DNA of 64,000 bases from Desulfosporosinus meridiei DSM 13257 (lineage in GTDB: Bacteria; Bacillota; Desulfitobacteriia; Desulfitobacteriales; Desulfitobacteriaceae): NCBI RefSeq assembly GCF_000231385.2, contig NC_018515.1:2562501-2626500 (forward strand), in the 5' to 3' direction. The position numbers and the translations under genes are program-made. Under the pieces are notes generated by a model. That model was given only the letters and a program-made list of their open reading frames with translations. It searched no databases and was not told the origin of the DNA. Positions 54,446 through 62,899 of this stretch are shown one piece after another (position 1 is the stretch's first letter; every line of letters begins with the position of its first letter).

Positions 54446-55039
54446 CTAGATTTTCTGCTCAACAAAATGGGTGAATCTTTCTTGGGGGCCACCATTATTA
54501 AGATAGTCTTGAATAGTCTCTATTACCCAGGAAATTACCTCTTCATCTGTTTGAGCTTGTTTAACGAAAGATGCAAAACGTGGGTGTCGGCCCATTCTTC
54601 CACCTATGCGCAAGTTCCAGCCACTTTCACCTGCGGCTAGTGTACCTGAAGGGCAAACACTTAAACAATTTCCACAAGAGAGGCATTTCGATTTATCAAT
54701 GACAACTACTCCATTTTTCTCTATGGTAATCGCATTTTCTAAGCATGATCTGACACAAGCATGGCAGGCTATGCAGGGATTATCCGTAGTTTGAGGAGTT
54801 ACATATCCGGAAATGCTAAAGTCTTTAATATCTGGTCGGGAGCAGCCATTTGGACAACCAGCCAAACATATTTTCAGCAGATGATGGTGATTAACCTGTC
54901 CGAACTTTTTTTGAAGAGTTTCCTCAATATTCAAAGACGCTAAATTTGATGGTAATTCCTCTAAAAGCTCCCTCCATTCTCGAGTCGCCTTCGGACAATT
55001 TTGTCGGCAGTGTTCAATAATAAACCCCGGTTGTTTCAT
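54446..55039 (-). CDS. Sulfite-reductase-like 4Fe-4S protein (AsrC-like half plus ferredoxin)
   Basis: 197 residues, ATG behind GGGGG. The N-terminal third resembles the siroheme/4Fe-4S half of nitrite and sulfite reductases, with CLAGCPNGCSRP (about 58-69) and an earlier C-x3-C at 11-15. Then a two-cluster ferredoxin: CIACHACVRSC (about 88-98) and CLSCGNCLSVC (about 118-128). The order recalls anaerobic sulfite reductase subunit C but is shorter, with a truncated catalytic half, so electron transfer or small-molecule reduction is possible. No asrAB or dsr genes nearby. Confidence 0.75.
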   Translation of the reverse strand: MKQPGFIIEHCRQNCPKATREWRELLEELPSNLASLNIEETLQKKFGQVNHHHLLKICLAGCPNGCSRPDIKDFSISGYVTPQTTDNPCIACHACVRSCLENAITIEKNGVVVIDKSKCLSCGNCLSVCPSGTLAAGESGWNLRIGGRMGRHPRFASFVKQAQTDEEVISWVIETIQDYLNNGGPQERFTHFVEQKI

Positions 55040-55149
55040 TTATATTCCCCCAGAATTAATTATGCTTGTATTTTTAGTCTTCTGAGGTAGTTTAACAAAT
55101 ATGCAATCAATTTAGTGTGGTTTCAATCACAATGGGAACTATTGGATAT

Positions 55150-55195
55150 AAAGATATCCCTATGGCTAATTAATTAGTGCCATAGGGATATCTTT
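55150..55195. terminator. Strong bidirectional terminator after phoU
   Basis: AAAGATATCCCTATGGC (55150-55166) and its exact complement (55179-55195), 12-nt loop, then ATTTT. Ends the pst-phoU transcript. Confidence 0.9.
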
Positions 55196-55204
55196 ATTTT
55201 GTTT

Positions 55205-55864
55205 CTATTCGTTAAGATCCATCCTCTTACCATTACATATATAAACAATTTCTTCGGCTATATTCGTACAATAATCTCCCAGACGTTCCAAGAAACGGCT
55301 GGCAAACAGCAGATAATTGGCCTGTGTCACATTATTAGGGTTTTCCATCATAATGGTTTTTAGTTCCCCAAAGACTCCGGAATAAATCTTGTCAATCTCA
55401 TCATCCATTAAGGACATCTCTGCAGCTGCGCCACAATCCTCGTCTACGTATGCTTTCAGACCAATTCTAATCATTTCTTGCACAATTCCACTCATTCGTG
55501 GAATGTCTACCAATGGTTTGATTAACTTTTCTTGACCTATTCTGATGGACACTTTAGCTAGATCAACAGCCAGGTCCCCCATTCTCTCAAGGTATATGGA
55601 TATTTTGAAACCAGCTACAAGTTTGCGTAAATCACGAGCAAAGGGCTGCTGCGTTGCGATTAGGAGAATACATGTTTCTTCAATGTCTGCTCGCAAATCA
55701 TTTAGTTCCAAATCTTTCACGACGATGGAATTAGCCAACTCTAGATCCTGGTTTATTAAAGAATTGACTGCAAGTGCTATTTGTTGTTCGGCCATCTTTC
55801 CCAGGGTTAAAATTTTCAGGCGCAGATCTTCTAGTTCATGATCAAATTTCTGGCGAGTAGGCAT
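55205..55864 (-). CDS. phoU: Phosphate signalling protein PhoU
   Basis: 219 residues from the ATG at 55864, which follows GGGAGGAGG; a longer frame would include this site. Two repeated three-helix PhoU domains with the metal motifs DLADIEE-like NDLRADIEE (about 50-58) and SIYLERMGDLAVDLA (about 83-97), then DEIDKIYSG and SRFLERLGDYCTNIAEE (about 190-206). Couples Pst activity to the PhoR kinase in the cytoplasm. Last gene of the pst group. Confidence 0.96.
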   Translation of the reverse strand: MPTRQKFDHELEDLRLKILTLGKMAEQQIALAVNSLINQDLELANSIVVKDLELNDLRADIEETCILLIATQQPFARDLRKLVAGFKISIYLERMGDLAVDLAKVSIRIGQEKLIKPLVDIPRMSGIVQEMIRIGLKAYVDEDCGAAAEMSLMDDEIDKIYSGVFGELKTIMMENPNNVTQANYLLFASRFLERLGDYCTNIAEEIVYICNGKRMDLNE

Positions 55865-55974
55865 TTGTAGTCCTCCTCCCTTGCTTTTATTTTTATACAA
55901 CAATTTTTATAGTATTAGCACCCAAAAAGTGCAGTGACCCCGTTCAGTCAAAACGGAACATCAATTTGGAGATA

Positions 55975-56727
55975 TCAACCAAATCGTCCGGATATATAAT
56001 CCTCTGTTTTCTTCTTTGCCGGTCGAGTAAAGAGTACACTTGTTATATCTTCCTCGATTAAATCACCGCTTAAGAAAAAGGCAGTTCTGTCCGAAACCCG
56101 GGAAGCTTGATGCATATTGTGAGTCACAATGATAATTGTATACTTGTCTTTCAGCTCTGCAATTAATTCCTCAATCTTCATCGTCGAAATTGGATCGAGG
56201 GCAGAGGTCGGTTCATCCATTAGCAAAATTTCGGGCCCCACTGCCAATAAGCGTGCAATGCAAAGTCTTTGTTGCTGACCACCGGAAAGTCCTAAAGCGG
56301 ATTCATGTAAGCGATCTTTCACCTCGTTCCACAAAGCGGCATCTTTTAAACTGGTTTCAACGATTTCACTTAATTTCTTCTTGTCAGTTTCTCCGTGAAT
56401 TCGTGGACCATAGGCCACATTTTCAAAGACTGATTTCGGGAAAGGATTAGGGTGCTGGAATACCATTCCTACCTTCTTCCTAAGTAAAACCACATCGGTG
56501 TCAGCTGCATAAACGTCCTGCCCATCGATCTTAACCTGACCTATGATTTTTACACCCGGTGTCAAATCTTGCATTCGGTTAAGCGTCCGTAAAAAGGTTG
56601 ACTTTCCACAGCCGGAGGGACCAATAAGAGCAGTCACACTTCTCTCCTTCATAGCTATGCTGATACTATTTAAGGCCTGCTGTTCCCCGTAAAAAAGGTC
56701 GAGTTCTTTAACCACGATCTTATCCAT
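55975..56727 (-). CDS. pstB: Phosphate ABC transporter ATPase PstB
   Basis: 250 residues, ATG behind GAGGAG. Walker [21 protein letters not shown]-loop [24 protein letters not shown], signature [16 protein letters not shown], Walker [14 protein letters not shown] and H-loop [13 protein letters not shown]. Drives phosphate import through PstC and PstA. Fourth in the transcription order pstS, pstC, pstA, pstB, phoU. Confidence 0.98.
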   Translation of the reverse strand: MDKIVVKELDLFYGEQQALNSISIAMKERSVTALIGPSGCGKSTFLRTLNRMQDLTPGVKIIGQVKIDGQDVYAADTDVVLLRKKVGMVFQHPNPFPKSVFENVAYGPRIHGETDKKKLSEIVETSLKDAALWNEVKDRLHESALGLSGGQQQRLCIARLLAVGPEILLMDEPTSALDPISTMKIEELIAELKDKYTIIIVTHNMHQASRVSDRTAFFLSGDLIEEDITSVLFTRPAKKKTEDYISGRFG

Positions 56728-56759
56728 ATCATTTCTCCTCTATCTTTATATCCAGGGTA

Positions 56760-57605
56760 CTAGCCCCTATGTTTCCCTTGAAGTCGATATTGCAGCCAAC
56801 GACTTGGTATTGATAAACAAAGGTTAAAGACGATAACCATGAGGATTAACAGAGCGGCGGTTCCATCTGCAATCTGGTCGGAATTTGTGCCAGGTAAAGG
56901 ATTTGACTTTACCGCAAATAAATGAACGGCTAGTGTCTCTCCGGCGGCTAGAGGGTTAACGTCAAAGAGAATTCGGGAGACATTCATTCCTGCTGTGAAG
57001 ATCAGAATTGCTGTTTCCCCAAGTGCTCTGCCTGCAACTAGGGTTATTCCGGTAATCAGCCCTGGAAGAGCTGTCGGCAGAATAACCTTGCGCAAAGTTT
57101 GCCACATGGTTGCCCCTAAAGCTAAACTTGCTTCTCGATAACTTCTGGGGACTGCCCGTAAGGATTCTTCTGTAACCCGCACTAAGATCGGCAAATTGAG
57201 TAACGCCAGAGTGGCAGATCCTCCTAAGATTGTGAATCCCAAGCCAAACATATTGACAAAGACTATCATACCAAAGAGGCCGAAGACTATGGATGGTACA
57301 CTGGCTAAGCTCTCTGTACTTAAACGAATGAGGTCAGTAAACCTATTCTGAGGTGCGTATTCAGCCATGTAGATTCCGGCACCTAAACCAATGGGGAGGG
57401 AAAATATTAAGGACAGAAATAAAATATAGAAGGAATTAAACAATTGCCCCCTGACCCCATCTGAACCACTAAAGAACTCAGCCGTCAGGTATGGTAGACC
57501 ACGACCTAAAATTAGAGTTAAAAAAGCAACTAATAGTGCAAGGATGAAAATAGCGCCAATCCAAAGCAGAATGCTGGCAAATCGGTTTGCTTGATGTGCT
57601 TTCAA
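56760..57605 (-). CDS. pstA: Phosphate ABC transporter permease PstA
   Basis: 281 residues, TTG start overlapping the pstC stop (TTGA), hence coupled. Six membrane segments; the ABC inner-membrane EAA loop is about EASLALGATMWQTLRKVILPTALPGLITG (about 157-185). STESLASVPSIVFGLFG is the PstA/C signature. Membrane pore with PstC. Confidence 0.96.
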   Translation of the reverse strand: MKAHQANRFASILLWIGAIFILALLVAFLTLILGRGLPYLTAEFFSGSDGVRGQLFNSFYILFLSLIFSLPIGLGAGIYMAEYAPQNRFTDLIRLSTESLASVPSIVFGLFGMIVFVNMFGLGFTILGGSATLALLNLPILVRVTEESLRAVPRSYREASLALGATMWQTLRKVILPTALPGLITGITLVAGRALGETAILIFTAGMNVSRILFDVNPLAAGETLAVHLFAVKSNPLPGTNSDQIADGTAALLILMVIVFNLCLSIPSRWLQYRLQGKHRG

Positions 57606-58486
57606 CGGACTGCCCCCTTTCGCGAGGCCGTTCTAACTAGAATAATCATAATCAACGCAATAACTAAAAGAATAAATGCCATCATAAATAAGCCATTATT
57701 CCAAGTCGATCCATAAGGTGTATTGCCCATTTCCATAACAATATTACTCGTCAAGGTTGAGGTTGGACTGCCTAAAGAGTCTGGGAATCTCGGAGAATTA
57801 CCTATAACCATCTGAACCGCCATGGTTTCCCCGATGGCTCTAGCCATGGCTAAAATAATCGCTGTTAATATCCCGGGAGAAGCGGCCGGCACAAGAATAC
57901 GCCATATAGTTTGCCAGCGTGTGGCCCCTAAAGCTAAGGACGCCTCTTTATAAGAACCGGGCAAAGAACGCAAGGCATCTTCCGAAAGACTAATAACTGT
58001 TGGCAAGATCATAATAGCTAATACTATGCCTGCCGCCAACATACCATAACCGGTGGAAGAATTAGTGAGTTTGCGTGTAAAGCCTACTATCACCGTAATC
58101 CCCACATAACCATAGACTACAGAAGGGATCCCGGCAAATAAATCAGTGGCAGGGCGCATTATAGCCCGTACCCAAGGTGGCGCAATTTCTGCTAAAAAAA
58201 CGGCTCCTGCCAGCCCTAATGGACCACCTAACAAAATGGCAATAAGAGTAGTACCAATTGATCCAGCAATAAAGGTCAGTGCACCGTATTGACCGGAATC
58301 CGGACTCCATTTACTGCTTGTGAAAAATTCAAGAAAGCTGACTTCTCGAAAGGTAGATAAACCCTGCATCCCCACAAACCAAATAATACATAAGATGATT
58401 AAAGATACTAGGACTGCACTGCTGATAAATAAGTAACGTGCTAAGCGGTCATTATAATATACCCATGACTTCGTAGGTTGAGGCAA
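57602..58486 (-). CDS. pstC: Phosphate ABC transporter permease PstC
   Basis: 294 residues from a TTG at 58486 that lies 8 nt after GGAGG; a GTG at 58495 falls within that site. Six membrane segments with DLFAGIPSVVYGYVGI and the EAA loop EASLALGATRWQTIWRILVPAASPGI. Has its own Pho promoter (58559-58612) in addition to any readthrough from pstS. Confidence 0.96.
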   Translation of the reverse strand: MPQPTKSWVYYNDRLARYLFISSAVLVSLIILCIIWFVGMQGLSTFREVSFLEFFTSSKWSPDSGQYGALTFIAGSIGTTLIAILLGGPLGLAGAVFLAEIAPPWVRAIMRPATDLFAGIPSVVYGYVGITVIVGFTRKLTNSSTGYGMLAAGIVLAIMILPTVISLSEDALRSLPGSYKEASLALGATRWQTIWRILVPAASPGILTAIILAMARAIGETMAVQMVIGNSPRFPDSLGSPTSTLTSNIVMEMGNTPYGSTWNNGLFMMAFILLVIALIMIILVRTASRKGAVR

Positions 58487-58558
58487 CCTGTACACCTCCA
58501 GATCTCTCTAAATTTAATGCTGGTATTCTCTCTTGATTCACTAGATTTGCTTGCTATA

Positions 58559-58612
58559 AGTTTAACTCATGTGTGTAAACTATAAATTAAGGGAATGTAA
58601 AGTTCAGGTTAA
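58559..58612 (-). promoter_or_regulatory. Pho box and -10 of pstC
   Basis: Minus strand hexamers TTAACC (58607-58612), TTTACA (58596-58601), TTAATT (58585-58590) and TTTACA (58574-58579) at an exact 11-bp period, then 9 nt and -10 TAAACT (58559-58564). Confidence 0.8.
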
Positions 58613-58680
58613 CAATCTGACAAATATCCTTCCGATTCACTGGTCTATTAAGTGTGTGTAAAGCTTAAGGAATGACGAGA

Positions 58681-58717
58681 AAAAATAGGAGCAAGAAATT
58701 TTCTTGCTCCTATTTTT
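58681..58717. terminator. Terminator between pstS and pstC
   Basis: AAAAATAGGAGCAAGAAA (58681-58698) and its complement (58700-58717). Probably limits readthrough from pstS so the binding protein is made in excess of the permease. Confidence 0.85.
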
Positions 58718-58770
58718 TGGATATGGATAAATTGTTACGAATTGTCCTTTGAGATTAGGATCATCTTTTT

Positions 58771-59646
58771 TTATTTTTTCATTTTACTAACAGGTATAAA
58801 TCCTGCCTTCTCTACATTCTTTTCTTGGAATTCTGTACTTAAAATGTAATCCAGGAAAAGTTTGACGGTACCGGTAGGTTCCCCTTTAGTGTACATATGC
58901 TCATAAGAGTAAATTGGATACTGGCCGTTAATAACAGTTTCTGGGCTGTATGCTACACCATTAAACTTCAAAGCCTTAACTGTGTCTTTCAAGTAGGCAG
59001 CATCGATATAGCCTATAGCACCTGGAGTTTGAGCGACACCTGTCAGTAAATTACCTGTTGAATCTTGCGCAGCTGCTGCATCAGTCATTTTTTTGCCATC
59101 CATAACAATCTTTTCAATATTTAAACGGGTTCCAGAAGAAGCAGCACGGCCAATTATTGAGACTTTCATATCTTTACCGCCAACGTCTTTCCAGTTGGTG
59201 ACTTTACCGGTAAATATATCTGCCGCTTGTTCTTTCGTTAAACTATCAACGGTGACATCTTTATTAACTATTAGTAAGAAGGGAGCTACACAGACTTGGT
59301 GATCAACTAATCCTGCGCTTTTAAGCTCATCCGGGCTGACAACGTCAGAATTACCAATTTCAATGGAGCCGCTAGCTACATTGTTTAAACCTGTCATAGA
59401 ACCACCGCCGCTAAGGTTCACTTGCACCCCGGAATTTTGAGCCATAAAATCATCGGCTGCCAATTTTACGAGTGGTTGGAGAGCTGTTGATCCTGCGGCA
59501 GAAATTGTTTTCTTATCAATTGAGGTTGAGTTTGAAGATGGTGCTGGGGTTGTAGTTGGTGCTGCAGTCTGTCCACACCCTACTAGAGCAAGCATAGCAA
59601 TGAGAGTAGTACTTACAAGTGCAATTTTCGATTTAGATTTAAACAA
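58771..59646 (-). CDS. pstS: Phosphate-binding lipoprotein PstS
   Basis: 291 residues from a TTG at 59646 that follows GGGAGG; the longer frame contains that site. Signal with lipobox LVGC, then a Pro/Thr/Ser linker. Phosphate-binding motifs: ISAAGSTALQPL, GGGSMTGLNNVASGSIEIGNSD and GRAASSGTRLNIE. Binds phosphate outside the membrane for PstCAB. Promoter with Pho box at 59684-59737. Confidence 0.97.
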   Translation of the reverse strand: MFKSKSKIALVSTTLIAMLALVGCGQTAAPTTTPAPSSNSTSIDKKTISAAGSTALQPLVKLAADDFMAQNSGVQVNLSGGGSMTGLNNVASGSIEIGNSDVVSPDELKSAGLVDHQVCVAPFLLIVNKDVTVDSLTKEQAADIFTGKVTNWKDVGGKDMKVSIIGRAASSGTRLNIEKIVMDGKKMTDAAAAQDSTGNLLTGVAQTPGAIGYIDAAYLKDTVKALKFNGVAYSPETVINGQYPIYSYEHMYTKGEPTGTVKLFLDYILSTEFQEKNVEKAGFIPVSKMKK

Positions 59647-59683
59647 TTTTAGTTCCTCCCTTAATTTACTCAGGTACAAGATG

Positions 59684-59737
59684 ATTATAATAGACGATTG
59701 TAAAGTGTTAATGAAATCAATGTAAAGTTTGAGTTAA
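59684..59737 (-). promoter_or_regulatory. Pho box and -10 of pstS
   Basis: Minus strand hexamers TTAACT (59732-59737), TTTACA (59721-59726), TTCATT (59710-59715) and TTTACA (59699-59704), 11-bp period, then 9 nt and -10 TATAAT (59684-59689). Starts 3 bp after the regulator gene's stop codon. Confidence 0.88.
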
Positions 59738-59740
59738 AAT

Positions 59741-60433
59741 TCAGTGTTTGCGCCGGTGAGTAAAAGTATATCCAACTCCGCGCACAGAATCTAGAACCGG
59801 TCCTAAGGCTTTTAATTTATTTCTGAGGTGACTGATATGCACATCCAGCGCTCTGGTTCCGGAGCCGGAAAGGTTGCCCCAGACCTTTTGAATTAAATAT
59901 TCTCGGCTAAAGACTTGGTAGGGATTTGACACGAAGAGAACAAGTAATTCAAATTCTTTCACTGTTAGGTTCAAAGGCTGTTCAGATAATCTTACAGTAT
60001 AATTTTCTTTCCTAATTTCAAGTTCTCCCCACCTCAACAGGCTTTCCTGGGGATCTGCTTTACGATGAACTTCTCTGAGTCTGGCTTTAATTCTGGCCAA
60101 CAATTCTCGAGGACTAAAGGGTTTTGTTAAATAATCATCCGCCCCTAGCTCAAGTCCGATTATTTTGTCGGTAATATCATCATTTACACTTAGCATTATT
60201 ATTGGAATAGCTTGGGTATCTTCTAAGGAACGCAAGGTTTTAATGACATCAAATCCACTTATCAATGGAAGAGCTAAATCAAGAATAATAAGTTCTGGTC
60301 GGTTACTTCTGGCAAATTCGATACCCAGTTCGCCATCAGCGGAATTAAATACAGTAAACCCTTCAATTTCTAAGCTGGTTTTAATGACTTCTTGAATTTG
60401 CCTATCGTCTTCAATGACTAGAATACTGGCCAT
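59741..60433 (-). CDS. phoP: OmpR-family response regulator, PhoB/PhoP type
   Basis: 230 residues, ATG behind GAGGGGAG. Receiver domain with the phosphoacceptor Asp in IILDLALP (about 52), Thr/Ser switch in MLSVND and Lys in LTKPFSPRELLARI (about 102). C-terminal winged helix (about 130-226) with REYLIQKVWG and RALDVHISHLRNKL. Activates phosphate-starvation genes. Carries its own Pho box upstream, indicating autoregulation. A PhoR-type histidine kinase is not encoded in this window, so its partner is elsewhere. Confidence 0.88.
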   Translation of the reverse strand: MASILVIEDDRQIQEVIKTSLEIEGFTVFNSADGELGIEFARSNRPELIILDLALPLISGFDVIKTLRSLEDTQAIPIIMLSVNDDITDKIIGLELGADDYLTKPFSPRELLARIKARLREVHRKADPQESLLRWGELEIRKENYTVRLSEQPLNLTVKEFELLVLFVSNPYQVFSREYLIQKVWGNLSGSGTRALDVHISHLRNKLKALGPVLDSVRGVGYTFTHRRKH

Positions 60434-60497
60434 AAGAAAACTCCCCTCAATAAGGTCCCCCCTTTACTCGGTTCGCAACGTTGTTTTCGATACTCTT

Positions 60498-60551
60498 ATC
60501 ATAATTGACAAATGTAAAGTCTTAATGAACTGAAAGTAAAGTTCCCGTTAA
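60498..60551 (-). promoter_or_regulatory. Pho box and -10 of the response regulator gene
   Basis: Minus strand hexamers TTAACG (60546-60551), TTTACT (60535-60540), TTCATT (60524-60529) and TTTACA (60513-60518), 11-bp period, then 9 nt and -10 TATGAT (60498-60503). Confidence 0.85.
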
Positions 60552-60582
60552 ATATTCTCCTCTTTAGGTAAACTGTTGACCT

Positions 60583-61734
60583 TTAAGAAATCATCCTCTT
60601 CTTACGGGTACTTAGGATTAATTTAAACATAGCATTAACAGTCCCTCCCGTAGATCGGCCCGTTAATGCTATAGCTGCCTTTTCTCGCATCCTGGTAATT
60701 TCCTGAGGATTTGTTAAATAGTACTCGATGAGCTGATGCAGATCTTGTTCACTATTAGCTAGGTTTCCTGCTCCCAGACGCTGTACAAAATCCGCATTTG
60801 CTTCCTCCTGACCCGGTAGTGCTCTGTAGATTAAGAGCGGCAAGTTTTTGCTAAGAGCCTCGGTAACTGTCAGTCCTCCGGCCTTCGTTATGAGTAACGA
60901 AGCAATTGACATTAGATCCTCCACATTATGAACGTAGGCCATCCTTAGAATAGGATTACGGGAGTGTTCAACCAACTCGTCTAAGGCATGAAAGAGTTGC
61001 TTGTTTTTGCCGCATACAATAATAGTCTGAACAGAAACATGCGAATTTGCGAGACTTTCGCAAATCCTTTTTATTCCTTTTGCCTCTTCATATGCCCCTC
61101 CCATCAGTAAAAATATGGGCAGCTTCGGATTCAAACCAAGTTTTTTAATAATGGTTTCCTTATCTTTGTCTAAATTGAACTTTGGACTAATCGGAATCCC
61201 AGTTGTAAAAATTTTCTCTGGTTTTATTCCCCAAGCTATCAGAGTCTCCTTAACTTCATCACAAGCTGCCACATACCCATCTACACCCGGGTGTACCCAG
61301 TGACTGTGCACTGTATAATCCGTAATGATTGTGATCAGTGGTATATGCAGAATTTGTTCGATTCTGAGTTGAGCTAATATCGAAGAAACCGTTGGATATG
61401 TGCAAACAATCAGATCCGGAGCAAATGACTGAATATATCTAAGAAATTCTTTCCGTCCTAACTGGTTTAAGAAACGTTGAGCAATCGAATCAGGCTGAAA
61501 TTGAGAAGTTTTATAATAGAACTTCCCCCAGAGTTTTGGGGTGTGTTTAATCATCTCCATATAAAGGTTTTTGGCCATGCTATTAAACCGTTTACTAAGA
61601 AAATCACCAAAATCCAGATGATTGATGGTGGCTTCAGGTTCCTTTATAAGTATTTCTTCAATGACTGCTTCTGCAGCTCGGTAATGACCATTGCCAAATC
61701 CAGCAGAAAATATAAGGATTCTCGAATGCTTCAC
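60583..61734 (-). CDS. Glycolipid glycosyltransferase, MGDG synthase/UgtP family
   Basis: 383 residues, GTG start behind AAGGTGGG. The GT28/MGDG_synth layout has the acceptor motif SAGFGNGHYRAAEA at the N-terminus and, in the C-terminal half, the nucleotide-sugar motif MGGAYEEAKG and KAGGLTVTEALSKNLPLLIYRALPGQEEANADFV, close to UgtP and MurG-like enzymes. It likely transfers glucose or galactose from UDP-sugar to diacylglycerol to make membrane glycolipid. It is 61 nt after the phospholipase C-like gene on the same strand, and between that and the Pho regulator, which suggests induction when phosphate is scarce. Processivity is unknown. Confidence 0.88.
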   Translation of the reverse strand: MKHSRILIFSAGFGNGHYRAAEAVIEEILIKEPEATINHLDFGDFLSKRFNSMAKNLYMEMIKHTPKLWGKFYYKTSQFQPDSIAQRFLNQLGRKEFLRYIQSFAPDLIVCTYPTVSSILAQLRIEQILHIPLITIITDYTVHSHWVHPGVDGYVAACDEVKETLIAWGIKPEKIFTTGIPISPKFNLDKDKETIIKKLGLNPKLPIFLLMGGAYEEAKGIKRICESLANSHVSVQTIIVCGKNKQLFHALDELVEHSRNPILRMAYVHNVEDLMSIASLLITKAGGLTVTEALSKNLPLLIYRALPGQEEANADFVQRLGAGNLANSEQDLHQLIEYYLTNPQEITRMREKAAIALTGRSTGGTVNAMFKLILSTRKKRMIS

Positions 61735-61795
61735 AATTTATCCCACCTTCAATAATTACTCTTGCTTTCTTGGAATAAGCCGGTTAAGTGTGATC

Positions 61796-62524
61796 TCAAC
61801 AATGCTCTCGGGCATCATTTCGTAATCGTCTGTCGTCAAATAACTTGACAGCAAACTCTAAAAATCCTGCAGTGGTAGAAATTGTCAAAGGGATTAGGAC
61901 TTTAGAAGCTTTTTCGTAGCTTTCTTCTGAACACCCATCCTTTTGGGAAACCAAACTGAACAAGGGAAGTGATTGTTGAGCATTGTAGTCAATCCATTGA
62001 GCGGGGTGAGAAAAGGGCAGATACATGCCACACTCGACAGGAAACCTGCTCCAATTTTGAGAGGCCCATGCTTCAAACTCCTTATGTCCGTCAAAAAGTA
62101 TGCCCAGTGAATGGTGTGGTACGCACATGTCCTGCACTAGGTGTAGGGCTGCGCCAAAAAAGAACATTCCTTTGGCAATATCTCTAGGCAAAAAACTAAT
62201 AGCTTTATTGAAATAGTATTGGCACTCCGCAGTCGCATCAGGCCACCCAGAGATTCCTTGCTTGTTTGGATGACTGTAAAAATGATTAATATTTTTCCAT
62301 CCGCGATCCGCCCAGTATAACCCCCCTGTAAGTTCGGTGTGATAGAGTTCAAATAAACTTGCCGTCAATTCTTTACCATCAGACTTCAATATCTTATAGG
62401 CTGCTTCAAGACAATGCACATGGGTTACACCGGGGGCGTCCAGAAAATATTGCAAGGGAATTGTTGGAGCAAGTAGTATTTTCGTCATTCTGCTAAGTGT
62501 TTGACCAATAATCCGTTCATACAT
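61796..62524 (-). CDS. Zinc-dependent phospholipase C-like protein, probably intracellular
   Basis: 242 residues from the ATG at 62524, which has AAGGAGAGG upstream; an in-frame extension of 18 residues precedes that site and is rejected. Zinc ligands match the phospholipase C/alpha-toxin pattern: His128-x3-Asp132-x5-His138-x8-His147-x3-Glu151 (ALHLVQDMCVPHHS and GHKEFE). Also His35 or His37 near the N-terminus, Asp73 and His81. No signal peptide is visible and the secreted enzyme's Trp1 is missing, so action on the cell's own lipids is plausible. It should release diacylglycerol from phospholipids. Preceded by a Pho-like promoter. Confidence 0.82.
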   Translation of the reverse strand: MYERIIGQTLSRMTKILLAPTIPLQYFLDAPGVTHVHCLEAAYKILKSDGKELTASLFELYHTELTGGLYWADRGWKNINHFYSHPNKQGISGWPDATAECQYYFNKAISFLPRDIAKGMFFFGAALHLVQDMCVPHHSLGILFDGHKEFEAWASQNWSRFPVECGMYLPFSHPAQWIDYNAQQSLPLFSLVSQKDGCSEESYEKASKVLIPLTISTTAGFLEFAVKLFDDRRLRNDAREHC

Positions 62525-62603
62525 ATGAAATAACCTCTCCTTCTTGTTTATAGTAGAAATGCAGATTAAAAGAAGCAATTATTCATTTTCTAATCTGAGA
62601 TCA

Positions 62604-62646
62604 ATTTTACGTCATGAGTGTAAAGAAAATATTATTCCTTGGTTAA
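62604..62646 (-). promoter_or_regulatory. Pho-box-like promoter of the phospholipase gene
   Basis: Minus strand TTAACC (62641-62646), ATAATA (62630-62635), TTTACA (62619-62624), 11-bp period, then 9 nt and -10 TAAAAT (62604-62609). The fourth hexamer (CCTATG) is not recognisable, so weaker than the other four but with identical geometry. Confidence 0.6.
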
Positions 62647-62780
62647 AATTCCATAGGATTTGTTAAATTTGAGTTATTTCCTCAAGATATACTGAGGATC
62701 TTACCAGAATAAGATAAAACCAGAAACAATTACTCTTCAACTAATCATAAACTAGTTAAGGATGCATATAGAGGATATAT

Positions 62781-62834
62781 TTAACACTAAATTAATATTC
62801 AGTTCATCAAACCTTTACAATAAGACATTATTAT
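62781..62834 (+). promoter_or_regulatory. Pho box and -10 of the GGDEF-EAL gene
   Basis: Plus strand hexamers TTAACA (62781-62786), TTAATA (62792-62797), TTCATC (62803-62808) and TTTACA (62814-62819), 11-bp period, then 9 nt and -10 TATTAT (62829-62834). Same layout as in front of pstS. Confidence 0.8.
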
Positions 62835-62899
62835 TTAGTAAGGATATTTATAAATCATGCTGATATCAAGGAAGTGTTTGAATAAAAAGGAGTTTTCTA

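Noticed and set aside
61735-61795. Pho box in front of the glycosyltransferase gene
   Set aside because: Only one TTAACC-like hexamer and no 11-bp series; the gene more likely depends on the phospholipase promoter.
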